Assembly (NCBI RefSeq): GCF_028689785.1 | Contig: NZ_JAQVCN010000035.1 | Location: 1 to 45,896, forward strand | DNA: 45,896 nt | Direction: 5' to 3' | Origin: Zoogloea sp. | GTDB lineage: Bacteria > Pseudomonadota > Gammaproteobacteria > Burkholderiales > Rhodocyclaceae | Part shown: piece by piece, positions 1 to 7,477 of the stretch | Layout of the letters: every line of letters starts with the position of its first letter | Position numbering within the stretch: position 1 is the first letter of the stretch | Program-made: the position numbers and the translations under genes | The notes under the pieces: generated by a model | What the model was told of the DNA's origin: nothing | Databases searched by the model: none | What the model saw: the letters and a program-made list of their open reading frames with translations, nothing else

Positions 1-1032
1 GGCGTAGTTGCCGACGATGGCATCGTTGATCGGGGTGTAGCGCGTGTCGGTGGGGCTGATACGGTCGGTGAACTGGCGGATGTGATCATGATCCAGAGCC
101 AGGGTCACGTAGCCCACCACGGCGCCGCCACGCACCACCGGCGTGGCCCAGCGCACGATGGCGCGAAAGGGCTTGCCCAGCGGATTCTCGGTACCGGCAT
201 AGGCCGATTCTTCCGGCTTGAACTCGATCCCGGCCTTCTCGGCACTGGCGGGCAGATAGGGGCCGATCACCCGGCTACCCACGTAGGCACCGATGACCTC
301 TGACACGTAGATCTCGCCGGGCTTGAGTTTGCGTAGTTCCGTCCAGTAGTGCTCGGCCTTGAGGAAGGTCTCCGAGTGGCGGCTCACGTCCCGCAGTTCG
401 CGGGTGGTCAGATCCCCCTGGGTGACCTTCACCTTTTCACGCCCCTGCAGATCGACAAAACTCATTTCGACAAAGAGCGGCCGCTTTTCTCCATGGCCGA
501 CATACTCGGGCGGCCGGGCGCTGAAGGCCTTGGCATTGTCGGCCTGAGCCTGCGCGGGGTCGGCGGCCAGCGCCTCATCCCAGGCCTCCGGCGCAGCGGG
601 CTCCCAGCGCTTCTGGTCCTCGGAGAGCTTCCAGGTGCCGTGACGGTAAAGCACGCGGGTGCGATGCAGCAGAAAGGCCTTGTAGGCCGCCTCACCGGGC
701 TCCACCTGAGCGGCCTGGAGCACATCCGAGTCGCGATCGTAAAGAAAGGAGGCGACCGCCCGGGCCGTATCGGTGGTAAGGCGCTCGATCCCCTCCCGAG
801 CCCTGTCGTCAAGAGCCTTGATGGCATCGCCGGTTGCTTCGTCACCCACCTCCTTGATGGTGGCAAGCATCGACTCCGCCATTGCACCGACCTGGCTACT
901 TACGGTTTCGCCCAGCTTCTGGGCCATGCCCCAGGCCAGCATTGCCAGCAAGAGCAAGGGCACCACCTTGATCACCACGAAAATTCCGATCAGCTTGCCG
1001 CGAATGCCGCCCATCCAGCGCTTGAGTCCCAT
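1..1032 (-). CDS. Membrane sensor protein, N-terminal part (cut by window edge)
   Basis: The reading frame runs from an ATG at 1032 to base 1 without a stop, so only the first 344 residues are present. A hydrophobic helix lies at about residues 12-36 after a basic start (MGLKRW). It is followed by about 300 polar residues with an alpha-helical then mixed alpha/beta composition, as in periplasmic Cache-type ligand-binding domains. The last residues visible resemble the end of such a domain before the second membrane helix. The output domain (kinase, phosphatase, cyclase or chemoreceptor) lies beyond the edge and cannot be named. The gene diverges from the YchJ-like gene. That it is a signal-transduction protein is inferred from architecture, not from a catalytic motif. 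Confidence 0.7.
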   Translation of the reverse strand, partial: MGLKRWMGGIRGKLIGIFVVIKVVPLLLLAMLAWGMAQKLGETVSSQVGAMAESMLATIKEVGDEATGDAIKALDDRAREGIERLTTDTARAVASFLYDRDSDVLQAAQVEPGEAAYKAFLLHRTRVLYRHGTWKLSEDQKRWEPAAPEAWDEALAADPAQAQADNAKAFSARPPEYVGHGEKRPLFVEMSFVDLQGREKVKVTQGDLTTRELRDVSRHSETFLKAEHYWTELRKLKPGEIYVSEVIGAYVGSRVIGPYLPASAEKAGIEFKPEESAYAGTENPLGKPFRAIVRWATPVVRGGAVVGYVTLALDHDHIRQFTDRISPTDTRYTPINDAIVGNYA

Positions 1033-1047
1033 GGCTCCGTCCTAGGC

Positions 1048-1076
1048 CGGTCCAAAGCTCCCGGGAGGCTGGACCG
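1048..1076. repeat. Inverted repeat between sensor gene and ychJ-like gene
   Basis: CGGTCCA (1048-1054) and TGGACCG (1070-1076) are perfect 7-base arms, and the loop contains the palindrome TCCCGGGA. It sits just upstream of the reverse-strand sensor start at 1032, in a 203-base divergent spacer. It could be an operator or a 5' leader hairpin of the sensor mRNA. No T-tract follows on either strand, so a terminator is unlikely. Confidence 0.35.
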
Positions 1077-1235
1077 CAAATTGAGTGATTCGACACGCAC
1101 CCACGGCCAACAGGCCGCCTGCTTGCCCGACTCTTATCGGCCAAGGACGCGGATTCTCAAGGGGGCGCCCCACGGCTTGCCCGAAGCGATCCGGAAGACC
1201 GAAAATGGGCGCCCCTCCCCTGCTACAGCCCTGCG

Positions 1236-1622
1236 ATGCCCTCACCTTGCCCCTGCGGCGCTTCCACCGACTACGCCCACTGCTGCGGCCCATACCTGGA
1301 TGAAGGGCTGCCGGCCCCCACCGCCGAAGCCCTGATGCGCTCCCGTTACACCGCCTACACCCAGGGTCGTGAGGACTACCTCCAGGCCACCTGGCACCCG
1401 GCACATCGACCCGCGTCACTGAACCTTGCCGAGGATGCGGCGACAAAGTGGCTGGGCCTTGCCATCAAGGCCTGCTGCAGCATCGACGCCACCCACGCCA
1501 CGGTCGAGTTTGTGGCACGCTACAAGATCGGCGGGCGGGCATACCGGCTGCATGAAACCAGTCGTTTCGCCCTGCTGGACGGGCGCTGGCTATATACGGA
1601 TGGCGACATCCACCCGAAGTAA
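1236..1622 (+). CDS. YchJ-like SEC-C metal-binding protein (UPF0225)
   Basis: A 128-residue protein that opens with a SEC-C zinc-binding motif (CPCG at residues 5-8, then HCCGPY near 15-20). The conserved UPF0225 body follows (EALMRSRYTAY, then a C-terminal NTF2-like part with HETSRF and GRWLYTDG). Family members such as E. coli YchJ are about 150 residues with a second C-terminal SEC-C copy. That second motif is absent here, as in many short homologues. The biochemical role is unknown; SEC-C motifs coordinate zinc and often mediate protein contacts. No good ribosome site precedes the ATG, but the cysteine motif begins immediately after it, which fixes the start. It is followed 22 bases later by the GST gene. 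Confidence 0.85.
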   Translation: MPSPCPCGASTDYAHCCGPYLDEGLPAPTAEALMRSRYTAYTQGREDYLQATWHPAHRPASLNLAEDAATKWLGLAIKACCSIDATHATVEFVARYKIGGRAYRLHETSRFALLDGRWLYTDGDIHPK

Positions 1623-1644
1623 CCCAAAAGGAGGAAGAACAAGG

Positions 1645-2253
1645 ATGAAACTCTATTTTTCGCCCGGCGCATGCTCCCTGTCCCCGCACATCGTGCTGCG
1701 GGAGGCCGGTTTTGACTTCACACTCGAGAAGGTGAACCTGCGCAACCGGCAGACTGCATCGGGTGTGGACTACACCACCATCAACCCCAAGGGCTACGTG
1801 CCGGCCCTGGACCTTGGCAATGGCGAGCTGCTCACCGAAGGCCCGGCGATTGTCCAGTATCTGGCCGATCAGGCGCCGCAAAGCCATTTGGCTCCGCCCT
1901 GTGGAACCCTGGAGCGGGCGCGGGTACAGGAGTGGCTGACTTTCATAGGCACCGAGCTGCACAAGAGCTTTAGCCCCCTGTTCAACCCCGCCGCCTCCGA
2001 CGATTCGAAGGAGGCCGCCCGGGCCAATCTCGCCCGTCGCCTGCCGATTGCCGCCCAGGCGCTCGACAGCCGGCCCTATCTCACTGGTGAGACCTTCTCG
2101 GTGGCGGATGCCTACTTGTTTACGGTGCTGACGTGGGCCGGACTGGTAAACGTCGATCTGTCCCCGTGGCCCGCTCTGCGTGCCTACCAGGAACGGGTTG
2201 GTGCGCGACCCAGCGTGCAGGCCGCGCTGGAAGCGGAAGGCCTGAAGCGCTGA
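1645..2253 (+). CDS. gstA: Glutathione S-transferase, beta class
   Basis: A 202-residue cytosolic GST that conjugates glutathione to electrophiles, or acts as a glutathione-dependent peroxidase or reductase. The N-terminal thioredoxin-fold half starts MKLYFSPGACSLSPHI, with the beta-class cysteine at residue 10. It includes NPKGYVPAL (cis-proline) and LTEGPAIVQYL (glutathione-contacting E/S region). The all-helical C-terminal half contains the N-capping box region LTGETFSVADAYLF. The start is set by AGGAGG about a dozen bases upstream and by the family's usual first residues. An upstream in-frame extension would overlap the ychJ-like gene and is not credible. Expected length is about 200 residues, so it looks complete. 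Confidence 0.92.
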   Translation: MKLYFSPGACSLSPHIVLREAGFDFTLEKVNLRNRQTASGVDYTTINPKGYVPALDLGNGELLTEGPAIVQYLADQAPQSHLAPPCGTLERARVQEWLTFIGTELHKSFSPLFNPAASDDSKEAARANLARRLPIAAQALDSRPYLTGETFSVADAYLFTVLTWAGLVNVDLSPWPALRAYQERVGARPSVQAALEAEGLKR

Positions 2254-2264
2254 GCACTGCCGGG

Positions 2265-2483
2265 TCAGCCTTCGGCCACGAGCTCGATGGTTTCCCCGGC
2301 AAAATGCACCCGCTGGCCCGGGCGCAGTTTGGCCCGCTTGCGGTTCTCGATTTCCCCATCCACCTGCACGTCTCCATCAGCCACGCGCTGCTTGGCTTCG
2401 CCCCCCGACCCGCACAGGCCCACGGCCTTGAGGAGCTGATCGAGCTGGATGAATTCGCCTTCGACGGGGAAGCGGATGGTCAT
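2265..2483 (-). CDS. S4-domain RNA-binding protein (YbcJ-like)
   Basis: A 72-residue protein consisting almost entirely of an S4 RNA-binding domain. The sequence runs from FIQLDQLLKAVGLCGSGGEA through VADGDVQVDGEIENRKRAKL to the C-terminal strand with GQRVHF. It matches the family of E. coli YbcJ (about 70 residues). S4 domains bind structured RNA and YbcJ-like proteins are thought to act on ribosome or RNA metabolism, but no substrate is established. The ATG at 2483 was chosen over an in-frame ATG 22 codons upstream, because the upstream part overlaps a palindrome and has no family resemblance. It is convergent with gstA, 11 bases apart. Confidence 0.85.
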   Translation of the reverse strand: MTIRFPVEGEFIQLDQLLKAVGLCGSGGEAKQRVADGDVQVDGEIENRKRAKLRPGQRVHFAGETIELVAEG

Positions 2484-2503
2484 GGTGAGAGGTTCCGGAA
2501 TGA

Positions 2504-2518
2504 TGCAGTAATACTGCA
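2504..2518. promoter_or_regulatory. Perfect palindrome upstream of the S4-domain gene
   Basis: TGCAGTA-A-TACTGCA is a perfect 7-base-arm palindrome 21-35 bases before the S4-domain start codon. The position and size fit an operator for a dimeric regulator, or a leader hairpin. No regulator is recognised. Confidence 0.4.
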
Positions 2519-2522
2519 GGAA

Positions 2523-2554
2523 GGCGGATTGTGTCAGAGCTGACACCATCCGCC
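2523..2554 (-). terminator. Hairpin after the LysM/BON gene
   Basis: GGCGGAT (2523-2529) pairs with ATCCGCC (2548-2554), and inside it GTGTCA (2531-2536) pairs with TGACAC (2541-2546) around the loop GAGC. The only interruption is one mismatch. It begins 24 bases after the reverse-strand stop at 2578 and probably ends that transcript or protects its 3' end. It has no T-tract, so it is not a classical intrinsic terminator. Confidence 0.45.
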
Positions 2555-2577
2555 AATCCGGAAAGCGCCTACACCAA

Positions 2578-3063
2578 TCAGGCAGGAATGCGCAGCTTCT
2601 GGCCCGGGTAAATCTTGTCCGGATGGCCCAGCATGGGCTTGTTGGCCTCGAAGATCTTCATGTAGGCGTTGGCATTGCCGTAGTAGGTTTTGGCAATTGC
2701 CGACAGGGTGTCACCACGTACGACTGTATGGAACCGGGCTTCGGGCTCAGGGTTGGTAACCGTGAGGCCGTCGTTCACATGCTCCACGCCATCCACGTTA
2801 CCGCAGCACAGGAGCACCTTTTCGCGGGTTGCCTGGTCGGCCACCACGCCCGCCACTGACACCGTGCTGCTGGCGCCGTCAAAAGCCACTGACAGGCCAC
2901 TGGTATCAAAACCCTGGGCAGCGATGTAGGCGGTAATGGAGGTCGCGGCCTTCTGGTTGAGCTCGGCGAGCTTGTCCTGGGCACTGGCGGCCTGGGCTTG
3001 TTCCACATCCTTGCGGCCGAAAAGCTTCTCGCCGGCTTCACGCACAAAACTCAGCAAACCCAT
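2578..3063 (-). CDS. kbp: BON/LysM-domain protein (Kbp/YgaU-like)
   Basis: A 161-residue protein with the Kbp (YgaU) layout. Residues about 1-35 are an N-terminal stretch starting MGLLSFVREAGEKLFGRKD. A BON domain follows at about 40-105 (SVAFDGASSTVSVAGVV to VNDGLTV), and then a C-terminal LysM domain at about 112-160 (HTVVRGDTLSAIAKTYYG to KIYPGQKLRIPA). E. coli Kbp is a cytoplasmic potassium-binding protein of 149 residues; in other bacteria the LysM part suggests peptidoglycan contact. There is no signal peptide, which favours the Kbp-type role. GGAG lies just ahead of the start. It is monocistronic between divergent or convergent neighbours. Confidence 0.88.
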   Translation of the reverse strand: MGLLSFVREAGEKLFGRKDVEQAQAASAQDKLAELNQKAATSITAYIAAQGFDTSGLSVAFDGASSTVSVAGVVADQATREKVLLCCGNVDGVEHVNDGLTVTNPEPEARFHTVVRGDTLSAIAKTYYGNANAYMKIFEANKPMLGHPDKIYPGQKLRIPA

Positions 3064-3172
3064 GAAGTGCTCCTTGTGTTGATTGGGGGAGGTACAGCCT
3101 AGCCCCTCGCACTGACAATGGCATCAAGATTTTGTGTCTAACTGTCGCAAATGAGGGCCAGCCGGAACTATG

Positions 3173-3505
3173 TCACTCCCCCAGCGGCGTCAGGCCATGG
3201 CGGCGGCGTGCCCGCGCACAGCCTTCATCGCCAATCCCCAGGGCTGCAAAGGGTGCAAAGTCCCGGCACGGGCCGGGGCGCTTCTCGTAGATCGAGCACG
3301 ATGCCTGGCGGCCGACCTCCCCGGTCAGGGCGATACAGCGCGGCGGCCCCTCATCGGTGCCGCGCATGCGCACCAGCGTAGCGGTGACGGGCACTGTCAG
3401 GGCCACCGGCACGCAGCCGCCGGGAGTGGTTTCCAGGTCTGCAACATGAAAATCCACCCGGAAGCTGGCGCAGCAGGCGCCGCAACTCAGGCAAGGATCA
3501 GCCAC
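3173..3505 (-). CDS. YkgJ-family cysteine-cluster protein
   Basis: A 110-residue protein starting MADPCLSCGACCASFRVDF, which holds the CxxCxxCC cluster of the YkgJ family. Further cysteines follow at CVPV, RCIAL, ASCSIYEKRPGPCRDF and EGCARA. These proteins are believed to bind iron-sulfur or zinc centres; no reaction is known. The gene lies 3 bases downstream of the UPF0149 gene on the same strand. It is therefore the last gene of a reverse-strand run together with UPF0149, the TrmB-like methyltransferase and possibly dusC. All conserved cysteines of the family N-terminus are present, so it looks intact. Confidence 0.85.
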   Translation of the reverse strand: MADPCLSCGACCASFRVDFHVADLETTPGGCVPVALTVPVTATLVRMRGTDEGPPRCIALTGEVGRQASCSIYEKRPGPCRDFAPFAALGIGDEGCARARRRHGLTPLGE

Positions 3506-3508
3506 AGA

Positions 3509-4219
3509 TCAGCTGGCTCCGCAGCACTTTTTGTACTTCTTCCCGCTACCGCAGGGACAAGGCTCGTTGCGCCCCGGCCCACCCGTCGCAGCCGTGGCAG
3601 CCCCCACCGCCAGAGGCTCAGGCGCCGGCAAGCCAAGGGCACGCCAAGCCTGGAAAAGATGCTGAACGGCAATACCCTTCTCTTCCAGGGCGGCCAATCG
3701 CGCTTCCAGGTCGACAGGCTCCGCCTCTTCTTCCTCGGGGCCGAGGATGGTCTCCAGCAAGGCCTCGGCGATGGTGATGTCACCCACCTTGTCCGGCCAT
3801 TCAGATGGCCACATCTCGAAGCCCTGCTGGAAGCCACTGCCCCACTCTTCACCGATGGCAGGGTCGTCATCACCGCCTTGGGCGTAACAGAATGGCTGCC
3901 AGCCTTCGGCCTCGCCTTCTTCATCTCCCTCCTCGTCACCGATGGTGAGAACCAGCTCGTTGTAATAGCGCAGCACCAGCTCGATGGCCTTTTGCAGGGT
4001 TGCGCCGGAACCGAAACCCACTTCGCCCTCGTCAGCGGTCCACACGGCGGGTAGCCAGTTCTCCATCGGGATGGGCAGCGGCGAGGTGACGATGGCCGCC
4101 AGATAGCCGTCGAGCATCTCCAGGTTCATGCAGTCGGCGGGCACATCGTCGGAGACCAGCAGCTCTTCGAGCTGCTCCAGTTCCTCGTCGGAGAGGGGGA
4201 TGTATTGGGGCGAATTCAT
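3509..4219 (-). CDS. UPF0149 family protein with C-terminal SEC-C motif (YecA-like)
   Basis: A 236-residue protein. The N-terminal 180 residues match the UPF0149/YecA-YgfB helical fold: an acidic start (SDEELEQLEELL), then MNLEMLDGYLAAIV and a long Glu/Asp-rich middle. The C-terminus (about 218-234) is a full SEC-C zinc motif, NEPCPCGSGKKYKKCC, like that of SecA. Its function is unknown, but SEC-C zinc modules often mediate ribosome or protein contacts. The start ATG shares one base with the TGA of the methyltransferase gene, which indicates translational coupling. The YkgJ-like gene begins 3 bases after its stop. This is the second SEC-C protein within 3 kb. Confidence 0.88.
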   Translation of the reverse strand: MNSPQYIPLSDEELEQLEELLVSDDVPADCMNLEMLDGYLAAIVTSPLPIPMENWLPAVWTADEGEVGFGSGATLQKAIELVLRYYNELVLTIGDEEGDEEGEAEGWQPFCYAQGGDDDPAIGEEWGSGFQQGFEMWPSEWPDKVGDITIAEALLETILGPEEEEAEPVDLEARLAALEEKGIAVQHLFQAWRALGLPAPEPLAVGAATAATGGPGRNEPCPCGSGKKYKKCCGAS

Positions 4220-4911
4220 CAGAGGATTTCCTCAAGGGTCGGTTGGGGGTCGAGCTCCACCACACACCGGTAAAGGGTCTGGCCGGAATCCCGGTATTTG
4301 CGTTCGAAAGGGGTGAGGGGCGATGGGGCGTCGAAGCTGCCGGTCTCGATGCTGCGGCCGGTCAGCCAGCCCAGGGCCAGGGCAAACTCTTCCACATAGA
4401 TGTTCCAGTTGCTGCGGCACTCCAGGCGGCCGCCCAGCCGTGGCACATAGGGGAACACCGGATGCGCATGCCAGCGCCGCCCCAGGTGGCCGATTTTCGG
4501 CCAGGGATTGGGATAGAGAATGTAATGACGGGCCAGGCGAATGCCGGCCTCGGCCATCAGGCGCCAGTAATCCACCAGATCGGCCCGCACGAAGACCATA
4601 TTGCGCGGCATCAGGGCATCGGGATAGGGCTTCTTGCGGCTCAGGCGGTCTTCCGACTGATCCACGCCGATCACCCAATGGTCGGGAAACGCCCGCGCCA
4701 GCTGGATAGTGCTGTGCCCCACACCACAGCCGGCATCGAGAATAAGGGGCGCGTGGCCGTCCCAGCCGGCAAGGCTGGCCTCAAAGGCGGCCTTGTTGTA
4801 ATCGAGACAGGGTTTGCGGAACGCGCAGCTGGCATGCTTGGCCACCTGCGCCATGAGCTGTTCATGAACACCCGGCTGGGCGCTCTCGGGAATCTTTGAA
4901 TTGGCGTACAT
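4219..4911 (-). CDS. TrmB-like tRNA (guanine-N7)-methyltransferase family protein
   Basis: A 230-residue class I SAM-dependent methyltransferase. Motif I is ILDAGCGVGHS (about 58-68) and an acidic motif II follows as VIGVDQS. The TrmB-specific signature appears as ILYPNPWPK (about 133-141), where canonical TrmB has FPDPWPK. The C-terminal part has the TrmB-type SNWNIYVEEF and TPFERKYRDSGQ. TrmB makes m7G46 in tRNA. This protein is diverged (YPNPWPK, then IGHLGRRWHAHP) and is better read as a TrmB paralogue that may modify a different RNA, so no gene symbol is given. It precedes UPF0149 with a TGATG overlap and follows dusC by 9 bases, so two tRNA-modification-type genes are adjacent. Confidence 0.75.
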   Translation of the reverse strand: MYANSKIPESAQPGVHEQLMAQVAKHASCAFRKPCLDYNKAAFEASLAGWDGHAPLILDAGCGVGHSTIQLARAFPDHWVIGVDQSEDRLSRKKPYPDALMPRNMVFVRADLVDYWRLMAEAGIRLARHYILYPNPWPKIGHLGRRWHAHPVFPYVPRLGGRLECRSNWNIYVEEFALALGWLTGRSIETGSFDAPSPLTPFERKYRDSGQTLYRCVVELDPQPTLEEIL

Positions 4912-4920
4912 CCGGCAATT

Positions 4921-5895
4921 CTACGCGGCCGCCCGAAGCACCGGTATGCCGTGGGCGCCCAGCACCTGATCGACCCGCTCGACCTCCCGCTCCGGCCGCA
5001 CCGCTAGGTAGAGCTGCTCGGCCGCGATGAAGTTGCGCCGCAGCAGATTGAGCCACTGTTTCAGGCGGCCCGGCGCATGGCGCGCCTCCACCTTGAGCAG
5101 CACCCGTCGCCAGAACTCGCCAATGAGGGGCTGCAGCTCCGCCCATTCTGCGTCCCGCTGCGGGGCCTCGACGGCGCCGGCACGGATGCGCCGCGCCAGG
5201 AAGGGGTCGGCTACCGCGCCGCGGCCGAGCATCACGTCGCTTGCTCCGCTCACTGCACGGCAGCGCCGCCAGTCATCCTCATTCCACACCTCCCCGTTGG
5301 CCACCACTGGCACGGCCACCACATCGGCGATGCGCCCCACCCATTCCCAGTGGGCCGGAGGACGGTAGCCGTCGGTCTTGGTGCGAGCGTGCACCACCAG
5401 GCCATCCACTCCGCCTTCGGCCAGGGCGCGCCCGCAGTCCAGGGCCCGCCCGGTATCGGTGACGCCCAGGCGCATCTTGGCGGTGAAGGGAATGTGCGCG
5501 GGCACGGCCTTGCGCACGGCGCAGGCGATGGCGTGCAAGAGCTCAGGCTCATCGAGCAGCGCCGCCCCACCCCGGTGACGATTGACCGTGGGCGCCGGAC
5601 AGCCAAAATTCAGATCGACGCCAGCCGGCGCCAGGCGCACCAGCTGGGCCGCGTTGTCCGCCATGCAGGCCGGGTCCGACCCCAGCAGCTGTACCCGCAC
5701 CCGCGTGCCGCTGGAGGTGGCGCTACCGTTGTGCAACTCGGGAGAGAGACGGGTAAAGGCCCGCAGAGGCAGCACCGTGCCGGAGACCCGCACAAACTCC
5801 GTCACCGCATGATCATAGGCTTCGACGCGGGTCAGCACCTCGCGGAGCACATCGTCTGCAAGGCCTTCCATCGGAGCGAGGATGAGGCGCGTCAT
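4921..5895 (-). CDS. dusC: tRNA-dihydrouridine(16) synthase DusC
   Basis: An FMN enzyme that reduces uridine 16 in the tRNA D-loop with NADPH. The TIM-barrel N-terminus begins MTRLILAPMEGLADDVLRE, with the FMN-binding APMEG. The catalytic cysteine lies in LNFGCPAP, followed by NRHRGGAALL. KMRLGV, VVHARTK, VVANGEV and MLGRGAVADPFL are the usual phosphate- and FMN-contacting loops. EFVRVSGTVLP is typical of the DusC branch rather than DusA or DusB. I chose the ATG at 5895 because E. coli DusC starts 2-3 residues before LLAPMEG. An in-frame ATG at 5916 would add seven residues. Neither has a strong ribosome site. Confidence 0.9.
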   Translation of the reverse strand: MTRLILAPMEGLADDVLREVLTRVEAYDHAVTEFVRVSGTVLPLRAFTRLSPELHNGSATSSGTRVRVQLLGSDPACMADNAAQLVRLAPAGVDLNFGCPAPTVNRHRGGAALLDEPELLHAIACAVRKAVPAHIPFTAKMRLGVTDTGRALDCGRALAEGGVDGLVVHARTKTDGYRPPAHWEWVGRIADVVAVPVVANGEVWNEDDWRRCRAVSGASDVMLGRGAVADPFLARRIRAGAVEAPQRDAEWAELQPLIGEFWRRVLLKVEARHAPGRLKQWLNLLRRNFIAAEQLYLAVRPEREVERVDQVLGAHGIPVLRAAA

Positions 5896-6064
5896 GTGGG
5901 GAAAAACCTTTTCCATTCAAGGCCTGGACGGGCGCGCAATGTAACGCAGTATGGCGCTGCAACAAAGGACTTTGCGCCGTGGCGGGATGCACGGCGGTAA
6001 TATCTGCGACCTGCCTCATCCAAGATGCCCAACCCGCCCCGAATCCGCCGGAGACTCCCGCGCT

Positions 6065-7402
6065 ATGCGCCGTCTGACCCGTTCTGCCAGCGAAGCACCG
6101 AACCGCCGCGACCTGCTGATCCTGGCTCTGCCAGCGCTGATCCTGATCATTGCTGCCTTTGCCCTGGCCTGGCAGTTCGTGCGTCCGGCCGCTCCCAAGC
6201 GGATCGTCATGAGCACTGGCGCAGCGGGCGGGGCCTATCACTATTTCGGTGAGCGCTATCGGGAGAAGCTGGCTCAGGAGGGTATCGAAGTGGAGCTGCG
6301 CCCGTCCTCCGGCGCAGTGGAAAACCTCCGCCGTCTCAAGACCGACGACAGCGTCGATGTGGGCTTCATCCAGGGCGGCATCGCCAACGAACCGGAATCG
6401 GAGGATCTTGCCACCCTGGGCAGCATGTATCTGGAACCGGTGTGGGTGTTCCACCGCGGCACCGCCGACCTGGACCGGATCGCTCAGCTACGCGGGCGAC
6501 GCATCGCCGTGGACTTGCCAGGCAGCGGGGCACAGCTCTTCGCGCTGCAGTTGCTCGCCGCCAATGGCTTCGTCACCAATGACCCCAACCTGCGCCCCAT
6601 CGGCGGCATGGAGGCCGTAGACGCCCTCAAGCGCGGCGAGGTGGATGCCTTCTTCGTGGTGGGCGCACCCCAAGCGCCGGTGGTGAACGCCCTGCTCCAC
6701 ACTGAAGGCATCAAGCTACTCAACTTCGCCCAGGCTGAGGGCTACGGGCGCCACTTCCCCCATCTGGACAAGGTCACCCTGCCCCGCGGCGCCATCGACA
6801 TCCGCACCGATCAGCCCCCTCGGGACATCCAACTGGTGGCCGCCACTGCCAATCTGGTGGTGAAGGCCGACATCCATCCCGCCATCGTCACCCTGTTGCT
6901 CAAGCACGCCCGCGAGATCCACAGCGCACCAGGGCTGCTTCAGGCCGCCAACGTCTTTCCCAAACCCCTCGACCACGCCCTGCCCCTGCACCCGTCGGCC
7001 CAGCGTTTCTACGAGAGCGGGCCGCCCTTCCTGCAGCGCTATCTGCCCTTCTGGCTGGCCGTGCTGATCGACCGCCTGTTCGTGATGCTGCTGCCGCTCA
7101 TTGCAGTGGTGATCCCCCTCTCCCGGGTGCTTCCGGCGCTCTACAACTGGCGCATGCGTTCCCGGGTATATCGCTGGTATGGCGAACTGAAGTTTCTCGA
7201 GGCGGAGATCGACCGCAATCCGACGCCCCCGACCGCAGAGCATGTGGCCGGCTTTCTTGCCCGCCTCGACCGCATCGAGGAGCGCGCCACCCACCGCAAG
7301 CTGCCCCTGGCCTTCAGCAATGAGCTCTACACCCTGCGCGAACATATCGCCCTGGTGCGTGGCCGCCTGCGCACGCTCGCGGAAACTGCCACGGGCAGCT
7401 GA
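6065..7402 (+). CDS. TAXI-type TRAP solute-binding protein with C-terminal membrane domain
   Basis: A 445-residue protein. A membrane anchor lies at about 17-37, then a TAXI-type (TRAP-associated extracytoplasmic immunogenic) binding domain at about 45-320. Its hallmarks are MSTGAAGGAYHYFGE, SSGAVENL, VGFIQGG and a central GSGAQLFALQLL loop. A second hydrophobic segment at about 328-352 leads into a basic, helical C-terminal tail of about 90 residues. Classic TAXI proteins are free periplasmic subunits of about 330 residues, so this is a tethered variant with an internal tail. No TRAP permease (DctQM-like) gene lies in the window. The start at 6065 gives a plausible anchor; an upstream in-frame ATG at 5951 would add 38 unlikely residues. 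The ligand is unknown. Confidence 0.85.
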   Translation: MRRLTRSASEAPNRRDLLILALPALILIIAAFALAWQFVRPAAPKRIVMSTGAAGGAYHYFGERYREKLAQEGIEVELRPSSGAVENLRRLKTDDSVDVGFIQGGIANEPESEDLATLGSMYLEPVWVFHRGTADLDRIAQLRGRRIAVDLPGSGAQLFALQLLAANGFVTNDPNLRPIGGMEAVDALKRGEVDAFFVVGAPQAPVVNALLHTEGIKLLNFAQAEGYGRHFPHLDKVTLPRGAIDIRTDQPPRDIQLVAATANLVVKADIHPAIVTLLLKHAREIHSAPGLLQAANVFPKPLDHALPLHPSAQRFYESGPPFLQRYLPFWLAVLIDRLFVMLLPLIAVVIPLSRVLPALYNWRMRSRVYRWYGELKFLEAEIDRNPTPPTAEHVAGFLARLDRIEERATHRKLPLAFSNELYTLREHIALVRGRLRTLAETATGS

Positions 7403-7477
7403 GCGTCCAATCGTTACAATCCTGCGTCGGGCCCCGTTTCCGATCCGATCCGGCCCCCAAAACAATCCTGAGCCCCC

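Noticed and set aside
7403..7477. Purine riboswitch ahead of xpt
   Set aside because: The 75-base leader is too short and lacks the conserved three-way junction elements.
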